From Telluribacter humicola (GTDB taxonomy: Bacteria > Bacteroidota > Bacteroidia > Cytophagales > Spirosomataceae), in the NCBI RefSeq assembly GCF_017355935.1, contig NZ_JAFIQT010000008.1, positions 62,001 to 126,000 of the forward strand: DNA of 64,000 nt, in the 5' to 3' direction. The notes under the pieces are model-generated. The model ran no database searches. It was given only the letters and a program-made list of their open reading frames with translations, and was not told where the DNA came from. The position numbers were made by a program, and so were the translations under genes. Shown piece by piece: positions 34,092 through 43,972 of this stretch. Numbering within the stretch: the stretch's first letter is position 1; each line of letters starts with the position of its first letter.

Positions 34092-36452
34092 TTAGAATGG
34101 GTAGGCTATTCCTATGTTCAGCACCAGGTTTTCCTGGCGCCAGGCTTTACTCCGCAGATTGATCTCATCAAACACCCACGGGTTTCGCTGTTCCTGCCGG
34201 TTGGGGTTAGTATACCAGGGCTTCCTGAACGGCGTAGCCAGGTCGAGCCGGAGTACCAGGTAGGTGAAGTCCAATCGCAGCCCCAGTCCACCTCCAATAG
34301 CTACTTGCTTATAAAAATCTTTGGAGAATACTGTCTCTGGTGGGTAGAAGCTATTGATATCGTACCGGTAGTTCCAGACGTTACCGGCATCCACGAAGGC
34401 GGCTCCCTCAATGATGGAAGTAATATCAAAGCGCAGTTCCGTGTTTACTTCCAGCCTGATGTCTCCAAAGGAATTATTACCAAAAATAGCTCGGGTAACG
34501 GAGTCGGCATGGTAGGTACCGGGGCCCAGGGTACGGGCCCGGAAGGCGCGTATGCCCGTACTACCACCAGCAAAGTACTGCTTGAACTGGGGTAAAGCCA
34601 ACGAGTTACCATACGGTATACCCAAGCCTCCAATGAAGCGGTTGGCCAGGCGCATCTTAGGCGTCAGGTCCAGGTAGTAGCGTACCTCTCCGTCAAACCG
34701 CGCAAACTGCTCGTAGGGGATATCTAGAATCTTTCCTCTTACACCCGACTCCTGATCGCCGTTGCGGACCAGCAGACCCGCCAGGTTACCCGCCAGATTG
34801 ATGCCCCCATTGAGCAGGAACCGGTGCCTGGTGTAGGGCTTGGGAGTAGGGTGGTACGAAATAGTATACAGCGACTCGAGGATGAGCCGGTTCTCAGTTA
34901 TTCGGATAAAGCGCAGAATGTCTTGTGGGTTCCTACTATTAAATATGGAATCAACAAAGGCTTCCGTGATATTGGTAGGGCGGATCAGGTTAATGCCAAA
35001 GGGAGTAAGTGAGTGCTCCACTTCGGAGTTACGCTGCCACACGTACCCCCACTGGGTACGGGCGGAAGTCTGGGTGTATAGGCCCTTCTGTCTGAGCGTT
35101 TCGTAGGCGGCAGTAAGTACTGTTTTGGGGAGAGCCTGGTTAGCTACGGGGTCATACTTGAAAAAAGGAATAAGAAAGCGAGGGAATGATAGCTCTGCCT
35201 GATTATTGAATCGAACGAAGTCATTGCCCAGGTTGCGGCTTCCCCCCCCTACCTGAAAGTCAAGACCGAGGTTGCTGCTTATGCGTAGTTGTTCGGCTCC
35301 GCGGAAGGTATTGCGGTTACTCCAGGTCAGGCTCAACTGGGTACCGGCCAGGTTATTGGACTTGGTAACACCGCTGAGCTCACCCCGTAATGATTTCTTC
35401 TGGAGAGGAGTAAGGTAGTAATACACATTCAGCAGCGCTGAGTCGGCACCCGTTACCAGCTCAAAACGGTTCTTGACGAACTTAAAGTTGCGTAGGTTGG
35501 TGAGCCGGGAGAGTGATATATCGTGCATCTCGCTGTTGTAGCGCATGCCACTCTGGAATCCGATGGCATCATCGAATATGCGGGATTTAAAACTATTCTG
35601 CTGGTCTACTATGTACAAGCCGCGGCGCTGGCGTGCCTGGGTGGGCAGTGTATCCGGCGTCAGGGCATCATAGTCGGTATAGACATAGATATCATTAATA
35701 TAATACTGCTTAAGGGCGGTTTGTGGGGTAGTAAGTTTGGGTTGCAGGAACAGATTTACCTTATGATCACCAATTGTTGAATCAACTTCAATAATGAGGT
35801 AGTCCGGGCTGAAGTAGTAGTAGCCCTTGGTCTTCAGAGCCCGGTCGATGCGTTGGCGTTCGGTTTCGATGACATCAAACCGATAGGGATCATTCACCCG
35901 AAGAAACGTTTTCTCTTTGGTAGCCAGCAGGTTTTTGCTGAACTCACTACTGTCATGAACTACAAAGTTGATGTCATTAACGAAATAGCGTGGTTTGACA
36001 TACGCTGTATATTGGGCTTCAACCGTTCTATTTTTTTTCTCGACCAACTTCCCCTCGGCAGTAGACCTGAAGTAGCCGCTATTAGCCAGGTAGGCCTCCA
36101 TGATTTGGGCATTGGTAACTACTACCCGCTGACTGGCATAGACAGGGGGTTCTCCCAGCTTTTTGCGAAACCAGCTTCGAAATCCTTTTTCACGCTTAGG
36201 CTCACCGATAACATAGTAAAGCCACACCTTATAAGGAAATCCAAACAGGGTTTTGTTGGGATAGGGGCGTAGCAAACCTTCTAACTGGTCTTCCAGCCCT
36301 GACACCTGAGTACGGGCGGCCGAATCAGGTACTACTTTCACACTTCCTCCTACGTACAGGCTTTCGTTGGCTGGTACATAACGACTTATAGAGCAGCCCC
36401 CCAAAAGCAAACCTGTCAGAACGATGAGTATATAGTGTGTAATAAGTCTCAT
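34092..36452 (-). CDS. tamL: TamL, BamA-family outer-membrane lipoprotein
   Basis: A 786-residue Omp85-superfamily protein with a lipoprotein signal (LLLGGC, acylated Cys20), the mark of the Bacteroidota TamL version of TamA. POTRA-like repeats occupy the N-terminal 40 percent, for example the segment following YFVNDINFVVHDSSEFS. The C-terminal part is a 16-strand barrel, ending in LVLNIGIAYPF with a terminal aromatic. AGGSTGIRAFRARTLGPG is the conserved loop-6 region with the RxR/GxG character of Omp85 barrels. It works with the large TamB protein encoded just upstream; the two genes overlap by four bases (ATGA), implying coupled translation. Confidence 0.92.
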   Translation of the reverse strand: MRLITHYILIVLTGLLLGGCSISRYVPANESLYVGGSVKVVPDSAARTQVSGLEDQLEGLLRPYPNKTLFGFPYKVWLYYVIGEPKREKGFRSWFRKKLGEPPVYASQRVVVTNAQIMEAYLANSGYFRSTAEGKLVEKKNRTVEAQYTAYVKPRYFVNDINFVVHDSSEFSKNLLATKEKTFLRVNDPYRFDVIETERQRIDRALKTKGYYYFSPDYLIIEVDSTIGDHKVNLFLQPKLTTPQTALKQYYINDIYVYTDYDALTPDTLPTQARQRRGLYIVDQQNSFKSRIFDDAIGFQSGMRYNSEMHDISLSRLTNLRNFKFVKNRFELVTGADSALLNVYYYLTPLQKKSLRGELSGVTKSNNLAGTQLSLTWSNRNTFRGAEQLRISSNLGLDFQVGGGSRNLGNDFVRFNNQAELSFPRFLIPFFKYDPVANQALPKTVLTAAYETLRQKGLYTQTSARTQWGYVWQRNSEVEHSLTPFGINLIRPTNITEAFVDSIFNSRNPQDILRFIRITENRLILESLYTISYHPTPKPYTRHRFLLNGGINLAGNLAGLLVRNGDQESGVRGKILDIPYEQFARFDGEVRYYLDLTPKMRLANRFIGGLGIPYGNSLALPQFKQYFAGGSTGIRAFRARTLGPGTYHADSVTRAIFGNNSFGDIRLEVNTELRFDITSIIEGAAFVDAGNVWNYRYDINSFYPPETVFSKDFYKQVAIGGGLGLRLDFTYLVLRLDLATPFRKPWYTNPNRQEQRNPWVFDEINLRSKAWRQENLVLNIGIAYPF

Positions 36453-39400
36453 TTTTTATTCTTTTGAAACAACTCAAGGAACTGGTTGTAGTCCAGATTC
36501 ACGATAAAGCTGATACCAGTTTCGATAATGAATCCTTCCAGAACCGCCTGGTACTGATTCTTCCGGTAGGCTCGTACCAGATAACGACCATCTTTGGTAA
36601 GGGCATAATTGACAGCCACGTTGTCAAACACCTCGTTGGAGGCGGGGCCGGTCGTTGTATTTTCCAGTTCGAAGTTACGGCCAACCGACACTGTAAGTCG
36701 GTCGTCGAGGAAAGCCCGGCTAAGACCTACATTAAGATCAGTACGGGCACCGGCGCCTTCGGCGGTGGAGTTCAGGTCAAAATTAAGGTTTACCCCCTGA
36801 ACAAAGTTAGTAGCTAGCATATTGAGCTGTTCGCTGAGTAGCTGACTTACACTCTGGCGGGCAATCGCCTCGGCATTGAAGCCTGATGAACTGCTGGCGG
36901 TCTGCTCGCCCATGAACCGGTTCAGTACCAGCAGCGCAAATACTTGCTTGTTCATTTCGGCGGGGTTGTTTTCCAGCTGAGCCAGCAGGTTCTCATTTCT
37001 GATCTTTTCGGCATCATCTTCATTAACCTGCGACGATACGTCAATACCAAAGCTGATGATGGGGTTGGTCAGGCTACCCTGCATTTTTAGGAGTACATCC
37101 AGTGGTACCTTTCCTTTTATGTCGGTGGGGCCGAGAGGACTCAGATCAGCATTGACTGTATACACCGCCGTAATATCAACCTCTGCCTTCATGGGGTCGC
37201 CGGTCCATAGTAGCTGGCTGCCCTTCTGGATTGTAAACTGTCTTTTTAGTACCTGGAAGGTCAGGTCATAAGAGCCCTGAGTAAGTTCATAAAGTCCCAG
37301 CAGGTACAGCTGACCATTAGGGGCAATACCCGTATTGAGCTGCGCGTTACCCCGTACCTGGAGGTTATCACCGTTCAACTCATCTATAATAATAGTTAGT
37401 TGTGATTCGTCGGTGGCCTCTATGTTCAATGACAATTCTGATGCAAAGTCTACCTGTACCCCGGTATTGGTTTCTGTTGAGTCAGCCTCGGGCTGATCCG
37501 GATTGCTTTTATCTACGAACCGGACAACGCCTTCGGTAGACTGCGCTCCCGCGGCATCGTCGGGCAAAATAAGAGAAATGTTGCTGCCCGGCTGGAGCCT
37601 GACCGTACCGTCAATGATCGATTCAGTACCAACGCCCTTTACATTAATATGAGCGTCAATGGCACCATTACCATACACCATTTCATTGTCAGTTCTCCGG
37701 GCATTCAGTACTATGAAGTTGGTGGCGTCGATGGTCAGGTTATAGGCTACATTGGGAATGTTTTTGATATTGACGTTTCCGTTGACCTCCAGGTTGTGGT
37801 TAAGCGAATCATTAACTACAAAGTTGTTGAATATAATCTGCTGGCCACGAAGCTGGATCTGCTCCTGATTGATGCGGTAGCGGGTTCCCAACTGGGCCAG
37901 CTCAAAAGCCAGACTATCGAACCCAATTTCACCATTCAGAAGCGGACTTTCGGTACTACCTCGTATGGATACCTGACCTACCAAAGCTCCACTGCTCCGT
38001 CGTATCTGCTCAAAGCTGAAAGCCTCGATGGTCTTGGCACCTAACCGCTGTATGTTCAGGTCAAAGTTCAGTGGGGTGTTAGACTCCAGCTGATAGAAGC
38101 CTGTTAGTTTTACGTCGTTCTGCTGGCTTTGCAGACTGGCATCTACCGTAATGCGGTTAGCTGTTTCGTTGGTGGCATGTACATCCAGATCACCAATAGG
38201 GATCTGCATGAAAGAAAGATTATTGACGAGGAAGTCTCCCGTAAAAGCGGGAGTTTCCATGTAGTTGCTGAGCAGGATATTACTGTTAAGGGTACCCGAA
38301 GCCAGGGTAGTATCTTGGGTGGCAAGAGCTACAAACTGACCAATCGCCAGGCTATCAGCTATAATGCGGAGGGGACCATTAGGTTGGTCGGTGGTGGAAT
38401 TAATGACCAGTTGCTGATCTGATCTGCGGATGGAGAAGTCCTGAACCAGCAGGCCATCGGGACCGTATTGCACATAGCCGGTAGAGTCTGTATTCCAGGG
38501 CTGGTAGTCCAGCAGCAATCCTTCGCGCAGATGAAAACGATACTGTTCATTAGTATACGCAAGCCGACCTGATATCGCATGCCGGTTGTCATCAGTGGAG
38601 TCTTTTACGGCAAAGTCAAAGAGCAGGTTGTTATTAGTCACCGTACCGTCTATAAATGCCCGGCGCACTCGGAACCCATCATAGAGTAGCTGTCCCACCT
38701 GACCCGAGAAAGCTGCTTCCCCATCTACTCCGGCTACATCCATCGAAACGTTTTCCACCCGGATGGTATCGTACTCCACCAGCGGGACAACCAGGCTCAT
38801 TCGAAGCGTTGTATCAGTCTGGTTGCTGATACGGCCCGCGAGCTGTGCGGTTTCCAGTGTGGTTAGTTCGGGGACGAATGTTTGTATGGCCGGGTGATTG
38901 GCTACGCTGGCCCGGATCTGAATATTGTAAGGAGTTGTAACAGGAGTATAAGCCGTATCCGCTACATTGAAGTACTTATTGACTTCGGTCATGACGATAT
39001 CACCCAACTGCGGGTAGCTAAACTCCCCACTCATCCGGGCCTTCATGAAGGGGGAATACAGAATAGCTTCCCGTCCGCCTTCGCCTGGATTGTTTTGGAG
39101 TAGCAAGTTCAGGCTATCAATACTGATAGGTGTTCCATCATTGTTAATGACAAGCTGATTGGCACTGATCACTCCGAGCGGATTTTCTGGGTTGGTGGAA
39201 GTAAGATCCACGTTGATCCGACCGGCCAGACTTATATTTTCAGAGTACAGATTCAGCGGCTGCAGATTCAAGCGTTCGACCACGGCATTGGCCTGTACGG
39301 TAGGGTACTCCTCCGAAATATCGGCATTGGCCGTAATATCCAGCGCGATGTTCTGATCCTGAATACTGGCTTCAAAGTCTGCCTTTCCCTGGTTGATGCT

Positions 39401-41386
39401 ACCCGTCAGAGTCAGATTATTGTACTCGTACCCTTTGATACTGGCACTCTGTACGGTACCATCTACGCGGGCCTGCATCGTAGCCGGATCAAATCCCTGG
39501 CCCTGTAACTGAGTATTGAGCGTAAGCTTACCGAGTTCCTGAGGAGGCTGCTTGAGCAGCTTACCCATGTCAAACTCGTTGAAGCTGAGTTGGCCATTGT
39601 AGCGAGCCTGCTCGGGATTAGTAGCATTTTTGATATTTCCGTCAAAGGAGCCATTACCCAGCGAAGAGGTAAGGGTGGCGTCCATGGTAAGGTTTTCAAG
39701 TGTACCCCGTACCTGCCCCGTCAGGCCCACCTGCTCAGGTAGCTCAATGGAGGTAGGTACTGAGCCATCAGGAATCATCTGCAGGAGGTCTGACCGGGTA
39801 GATGACAACTGCCGGATGTTTACATCCAGCGCCAGCCGGTCGGGATCGGGTAGGCCTCTTATGCGGCCCTGCAGGGCTAGACGAGTACCTTCCAGGGTGC
39901 GGAAGTCAGCCTCCGAAATCAGCAGGTTATCAACGGTACCAGTGATAAGTCCGGTACCGGCAATATAGGCATTGGGATTTTTACTAAAGGGAGGTACCCC
40001 GGCCATATCAGGTACCAGGGCTATAATATCGCTGTACGCCAGGCGGCTGTTCTGGATCTGGAGGCGTACCTGCACATTACCCAGGTTTTCGGTGAGCTGT
40101 TCCTGGCTCTTATACCGTAGTACCAGCTCATCGCGGAGTATGGACTTGGGAGTCTTCAGGTACAGATCACGCAGGTAGGTTTCCTTGGCCGTATAGCCAA
40201 ACGAGGTACGTAGCTCCTGCAGGGTAAACCCGCTTTGCTCCTGGAAAGACATCTGCTCCAGACGTCCCGAAATGTTATCAGGAGCAAAGACAAAGTCGGT
40301 AAGGTTGGTATTCAGGTTGCGGACTTCCAGGTGCGCGTAGTCAAGACCTTTGGGCTGGCGTGGCTCGTTAAAATCATCGTACATCAGCGCGTTGTTGACT
40401 AGCTTGATCTGACCTACCCGTACGTTCCAGTCGGCGGATGCACTGGTGTCGGCAGGAGTAGCCGGAGCTGGCTCCGGAGAAGATTTACGAGCAGGCTGTG
40501 CGGCGTATTCTACAAAGGCGGTGGTGTTCTCAAGGAGTATATTTCTAAGATCAGCCTGCTGGCTGCCCATGTAGATATTGTTGACGTGTCCTTCCAGCCG
40601 TCCCAGGCTCACGCCGTTTTTAAGGCCAGATGTTTCATCGGTAAAGTCCCATTTCAGGTTACGGATGCTGATATCCCCCAGTTTGATGTCGAGGGAATCG
40701 GCGGGGTCTGCAGGAGTAGCAGGAGCAGGCTCAGCGGTAGGCGTGGCCAGGGCTTCGTACATACGTAAGTTAGCCCGGGCTCCATTCATGGTTATTTGTG
40801 TAGGGTGGTACTGCGACTTGGTCGGATTAAACGCCTCAAACAAAACCTGAGCCGTGTTAATTTCGGCCTCAGCATCTGTACCGATGACAGCATCCCGATA
40901 GGTTAGATACACACGTCGGAGATTAAGCTCATCAAGCCGCATTTCGAGTGGAGTTGCAGCCGTATCCGCCGGAGTAGGAGGGGCATCGGTCACAAAGGCA
41001 TCCACCACAAACTGAAAGTTAAAGGTAGTATCGGGCAAAGTTCGGTTGATCTTAGCCCGGATGCCTTCCAGTTCCACCTCGTTGATACCTACACGACCCT
41101 TAATGAGGCCTATCATGTCCAGATTTACATAAAGCCTGTCTCCGGCAATGAGGGTATCACCTTGCTTGTCTTCAATGTATACTCCTTCCAGTGTAATCCA
41201 GTCAGGAATGTCAAACCGTATTTTATCAATATCAACCCGGGTCTGTAGCTTCTTGCGTAGGTATGAGTTAGCTTGCCTGGTAAGAAAGTTCTGTCCGGCC
41301 GGGGTTTGCAGACCCCAGAACAGCGCTCCCACCAGCACAATGAGAACTATAAAAATTATAGCCAGTACATTTACAGCTTTTCTCAT
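36449..41386 (-). CDS. tamB: TamB, translocation and assembly module inner-membrane protein
   Basis: A 1645-residue AsmA-like giant with one N-terminal helix (about 7-29) and a very long beta-rich periplasmic body that forms a hydrophobic groove. The C-terminal DUF490 domain is visible in VRGNAQLNTG, LYLLGLYELTQGSYDLTF, DITAVYTVNADLSPLG and LNVGLSRAFLDDRLTVSVG. It is thought to move phospholipids or assist outer-membrane protein assembly, spanning the periplasm to TamL. Proline/alanine-rich inserts (such as EPAPATPADPAD) occur in the N-terminal third. The stop codon overlaps the tamL start as ATGA. A 10-bp hairpin sits 12 bases before the ATG. Confidence 0.93.
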   Translation of the reverse strand: MRKAVNVLAIIFIVLIVLVGALFWGLQTPAGQNFLTRQANSYLRKKLQTRVDIDKIRFDIPDWITLEGVYIEDKQGDTLIAGDRLYVNLDMIGLIKGRVGINEVELEGIRAKINRTLPDTTFNFQFVVDAFVTDAPPTPADTAATPLEMRLDELNLRRVYLTYRDAVIGTDAEAEINTAQVLFEAFNPTKSQYHPTQITMNGARANLRMYEALATPTAEPAPATPADPADSLDIKLGDISIRNLKWDFTDETSGLKNGVSLGRLEGHVNNIYMGSQQADLRNILLENTTAFVEYAAQPARKSSPEPAPATPADTSASADWNVRVGQIKLVNNALMYDDFNEPRQPKGLDYAHLEVRNLNTNLTDFVFAPDNISGRLEQMSFQEQSGFTLQELRTSFGYTAKETYLRDLYLKTPKSILRDELVLRYKSQEQLTENLGNVQVRLQIQNSRLAYSDIIALVPDMAGVPPFSKNPNAYIAGTGLITGTVDNLLISEADFRTLEGTRLALQGRIRGLPDPDRLALDVNIRQLSSTRSDLLQMIPDGSVPTSIELPEQVGLTGQVRGTLENLTMDATLTSSLGNGSFDGNIKNATNPEQARYNGQLSFNEFDMGKLLKQPPQELGKLTLNTQLQGQGFDPATMQARVDGTVQSASIKGYEYNNLTLTGSINQGKADFEASIQDQNIALDITANADISEEYPTVQANAVVERLNLQPLNLYSENISLAGRINVDLTSTNPENPLGVISANQLVINNDGTPISIDSLNLLLQNNPGEGGREAILYSPFMKARMSGEFSYPQLGDIVMTEVNKYFNVADTAYTPVTTPYNIQIRASVANHPAIQTFVPELTTLETAQLAGRISNQTDTTLRMSLVVPLVEYDTIRVENVSMDVAGVDGEAAFSGQVGQLLYDGFRVRRAFIDGTVTNNNLLFDFAVKDSTDDNRHAISGRLAYTNEQYRFHLREGLLLDYQPWNTDSTGYVQYGPDGLLVQDFSIRRSDQQLVINSTTDQPNGPLRIIADSLAIGQFVALATQDTTLASGTLNSNILLSNYMETPAFTGDFLVNNLSFMQIPIGDLDVHATNETANRITVDASLQSQQNDVKLTGFYQLESNTPLNFDLNIQRLGAKTIEAFSFEQIRRSSGALVGQVSIRGSTESPLLNGEIGFDSLAFELAQLGTRYRINQEQIQLRGQQIIFNNFVVNDSLNHNLEVNGNVNIKNIPNVAYNLTIDATNFIVLNARRTDNEMVYGNGAIDAHINVKGVGTESIIDGTVRLQPGSNISLILPDDAAGAQSTEGVVRFVDKSNPDQPEADSTETNTGVQVDFASELSLNIEATDESQLTIIIDELNGDNLQVRGNAQLNTGIAPNGQLYLLGLYELTQGSYDLTFQVLKRQFTIQKGSQLLWTGDPMKAEVDITAVYTVNADLSPLGPTDIKGKVPLDVLLKMQGSLTNPIISFGIDVSSQVNEDDAEKIRNENLLAQLENNPAEMNKQVFALLVLNRFMGEQTASSSSGFNAEAIARQSVSQLLSEQLNMLATNFVQGVNLNFDLNSTAEGAGARTDLNVGLSRAFLDDRLTVSVGRNFELENTTTGPASNEVFDNVAVNYALTKDGRYLVRAYRKNQYQAVLEGFIIETGISFIVNLDYNQFLELFQKNKK

Positions 41387-41398
41387 ACACTATACTAA

Positions 41399-41432
41399 CC
41401 CCGTACTCATCCGGATAGATGGGAGTACGGGG
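41399..41432 (-). terminator. Hairpin between the LolA-like gene and tamB
   Basis: CCCCGTACTC (41399-41408) pairs with GAGTACGGGG (41423-41432) around a small ATCC/GGAT stem. It ends 12 bases before the tamB ATG. The minus-strand tail TTAGTATAG is not a strong T-run, so termination may be partial. Confidence 0.55.
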
Positions 41433-41456
41433 GGAATGGGTCAATAGGTGGTGCTT

Positions 41457-42191
41457 TTATCGTTTAAAATATTCCTGATCAATGGGTTTGTTGACATTGA
41501 GAGAAGTAGTTACCGTTACTGCTCTTTTGTCTTTAGTATTGGTTTCTATCGCCGTGGCCGGGTATACAATCCCGTAGTCAGACTTCTGATAATTGGAATA
41601 ATCTATGACTACTTCCTCACCGGGGATTATCCTTTTCTGCCTTACCAGCAAGCCGGTAGCATCATCAAAGTAGAGGTTGTACCGGGCGCCTTTGCTCTGT
41701 AGCTCCACCTGATTTACCTGCTTTCCATTGAGTGTTTCCTGACCTACATAATTAGCGACAAACCCCCTGTTCTTGTATTCGATGAAGGGTACCAACAGGT
41801 CGTACATCTCCAGACGCATGGTACTCTGTTCTCCCTGGCTCAGGTCCTTTACCTGGTAGTTAGCTACCTTGTCATAGCTGCCAAGTGGTATTTTCAGCCA
41901 TCCTTCGTTTCCTTTAACAGCATAGACAAAGTTACGTTTCAGGATGATTTTGGCTTTATGCATAGCCTTATCCGGCAGAGATACATATACTTCAGCGTCG
42001 TAGTCAGCGGAGGAGTTGGAGCGATAGGAACGCTTCATCGAATAGGACTTCAGGCCCTCCCAAAGGTCCTCGCCTCCGGTGGCCTCATAATACTTGTTAA
42101 ATACTGAATCAACAGAAACTTTGGTGGCCTGACCAAATGATAAAGTGGTCGCCAGTACAAAGGCAGTTACTATTCCTAATAAATTTTTCAT
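41457..42191 (-). CDS. LolA-like outer-membrane lipoprotein-sorting protein
   Basis: A 244-residue periplasmic protein. The start at 42191 gives MKNLLGIVTAFVLATTLSFG, a signal peptide cleaved near GQ; an upstream ATG adds 12 residues. The rest is a single half-barrel pattern typical of the LolA/LolB superfamily (DUF4292- and LolA-like), with KYYEATGGEDLWEGLKSYSMK, the long strands ARYNLYFDDATGLLVRQKR and VVIDYSNYQKSDYGIVYP. Transport of lipid or lipoprotein through the periplasm is likely but unproven. It lies just upstream of tamB in the same direction, consistent with envelope assembly. Confidence 0.8.
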   Translation of the reverse strand: MKNLLGIVTAFVLATTLSFGQATKVSVDSVFNKYYEATGGEDLWEGLKSYSMKRSYRSNSSADYDAEVYVSLPDKAMHKAKIILKRNFVYAVKGNEGWLKIPLGSYDKVANYQVKDLSQGEQSTMRLEMYDLLVPFIEYKNRGFVANYVGQETLNGKQVNQVELQSKGARYNLYFDDATGLLVRQKRIIPGEEVVIDYSNYQKSDYGIVYPATAIETNTKDKRAVTVTTSLNVNKPIDQEYFKR

Positions 42192-42507
42192 GGTTTTTGT
42201 TTTAGCTAAAGTTATTATACCCATCAACAGATCACAGAAAAAGTACCTATGATTTGTCTATAAAACGTGTACAAGAGTAGCTATCGTTCATTGTGAGGTA
42301 ATATCTCTACTATATACTACTAGTAGTGGCAAAAATTGTTCCAGCCAATTTCCAGAAGCCTTTTCGTAGCTCATTGAGACTGAGTAGAAATGAATGAGGG
42401 GCAGGGGGCTAGGCCAGGCAGGAAGAAAAGCACAGGCTGCCTCTAACAAGAAGTACTCTACAAAAGTTAGAAAAGTATGAAGAGTACAACCATAACTCAA
42501 CAGCTCT
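42192..42507. other. Divergent intergenic region before cystathionine beta-synthase
   Basis: A 316-base gap between divergent genes. On the minus strand TAACTTTA (near 42210) is one base off TAnnTTTG and may serve the LolA-like gene. A 70-codon minus-strand frame at 42288-42500 looks non-coding. No other structure was seen. Confidence 0.45.
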
Positions 42508-43881
42508 ATGCATTACTACAATTCAATTATAGATACCATTGGTAATACCCCTTTGGTGAGGCTGCACAAAGTGACCAAAGGAATCAAAGGTACTATACTG
42601 GCCAAAGTAGAGTACTTCAATCCGGGCAATTCGGTCAAAGACCGGATGGCCGTCAAAATGATTGAAGACGCCGAAAGGGACGGGGTACTTAAGCCTGGTG
42701 GTACCATCATTGAGGGTACCAGTGGTAATACTGGGATGGGACTGGCACTGGCAGCCATTGCCAAAGGCTATAAATGTATCTTTACCATGGCCGATAAGCA
42801 GTCGCAGGAAAAGATCAATATCCTGCGCGCGGTAGGAGCCGAAGTGGTGGTATGCCCTACCAACGTCGAACCCGACGATCCACGCAGCTACTACTCCGTA
42901 GCCCGTAAGCTCAATCAGGATATTCCTAACTCATTCTACCCAAACCAGTACGATAATCCTTCCAACTCCATAGCTCATTACGAAACAACGGGGCCGGAGA
43001 TATGGCAGCAGACGGAGGGACAAATCACGCATTTTGTGACTGGAGTAGGTACCGGTGGTACCATCAGCGGGATCAGCAAGTTCCTCAAAGAGCAGAAGCA
43101 GGATGTATTTACCATCGGCATAGACACCTACGGCTCAGTATTCAAGAAATATAAGGAAACGGGGGTCTTCGATGAAAAAGAAATATTCCCCTACCTGGTG
43201 GAGGGGATCGGTGAAGACATCCTGCCCAAGAACGTAAACTTTGATGTTATAGACCATGTCATCAAAGTGACCGATAAGGACTCGGCAATTATGACGCGGC
43301 GCCTGGCCCGTGAGGAGGGACTATTTGTGGGATGGAGCTGTGGCTCGGCGGTACACGGAGCGCTGGAGTACGCCCGTGAGCACCTCACTGACGATGACGT
43401 CATGGTCATTATCCTGCCCGACCACGGTACCCGCTACCTTAATAAAGTGTACAACGATACCTGGATGAAAGACCACGGATTCCTGGAGCGGAGCTTTGCC
43501 ACGGCGCGCGATATAGTCCATCGAAAGAAAGGTCAGGCTAAGCTGCTGACGGTCTCGACCGGTACCAAAGTAGGGGAGGCCATCAGCCTGCTCAACCGCG
43601 AAGGTATATCGCAGATACCCGTGCTGGATGGCAGCGGCGACGTAGTAGGTAGCCTGACCGACTCGGTGATCCTGCACCGCCTCATCGAAAACCCGGAGGT
43701 ACGGCAGCAGAGCGTAGAGGAGGTGATGGATAAGCCTTTCAAGTTTGTAGCTCTGGATAGTACCGTCGATACCCTGTCGTCGCTGATTGACAGAGAAAAT
43801 AAGGCACTGCTGGTTCGTGATGAATCCAATGGTGTCCACATCATCACCCAGGCGGACCTGCTGGCCGCGATGACCCAGTAG
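42508..43881 (+). CDS. Cystathionine beta-synthase with C-terminal CBS domain pair
   Basis: A 457-residue PLP enzyme that condenses homocysteine with serine to cystathionine. The catalytic fold covers about 1-325: PLP lysine K44 in GNSVKDRM, the substrate loop EGTSGNTGMG and the phosphate loop GVGTGGTISG. The C-terminal 120 residues form two CBS modules (EAISLLNREGISQIPVLDG and STVDTLSSLIDRENKALLV), as in the SAM-activated eukaryotic enzyme, so regulation by SAM or adenine nucleotides is likely. The haem-binding N-terminal extension of animals is missing. It links to metK and ahcY in the methionine cycle, though these genes are far apart. Confidence 0.92.
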   Translation: MHYYNSIIDTIGNTPLVRLHKVTKGIKGTILAKVEYFNPGNSVKDRMAVKMIEDAERDGVLKPGGTIIEGTSGNTGMGLALAAIAKGYKCIFTMADKQSQEKINILRAVGAEVVVCPTNVEPDDPRSYYSVARKLNQDIPNSFYPNQYDNPSNSIAHYETTGPEIWQQTEGQITHFVTGVGTGGTISGISKFLKEQKQDVFTIGIDTYGSVFKKYKETGVFDEKEIFPYLVEGIGEDILPKNVNFDVIDHVIKVTDKDSAIMTRRLAREEGLFVGWSCGSAVHGALEYAREHLTDDDVMVIILPDHGTRYLNKVYNDTWMKDHGFLERSFATARDIVHRKKGQAKLLTVSTGTKVGEAISLLNREGISQIPVLDGSGDVVGSLTDSVILHRLIENPEVRQQSVEEVMDKPFKFVALDSTVDTLSSLIDRENKALLVRDESNGVHIITQADLLAAMTQ

Positions 43882-43899
43882 TTATTTATAAAACGGGTA

Positions 43900-43953
43900 A
43901 AAAAGAAGCAGCCTTAGCTCCGGTCTATACCGACGCTAAGGCTGCTTCTTTTT
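43900..43953. terminator. Perfect 19-bp bidirectional terminator
   Basis: The arms 43900-43918 and 43935-43953 are exact reverse complements, with an inner CGGT/ACCG stem and flanking A- and T-runs. It serves the cystathionine beta-synthase gene (+) and the convergent receptor gene (-). Confidence 0.9.
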
Positions 43954-43972
43954 GTATAATTACTGGTACGGT

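Noticed and set aside
42288-42500. 70-codon minus-strand frame upstream of cystathionine beta-synthase
   Set aside because: No conserved motif, unusual composition, and it occupies a region expected to hold promoters.
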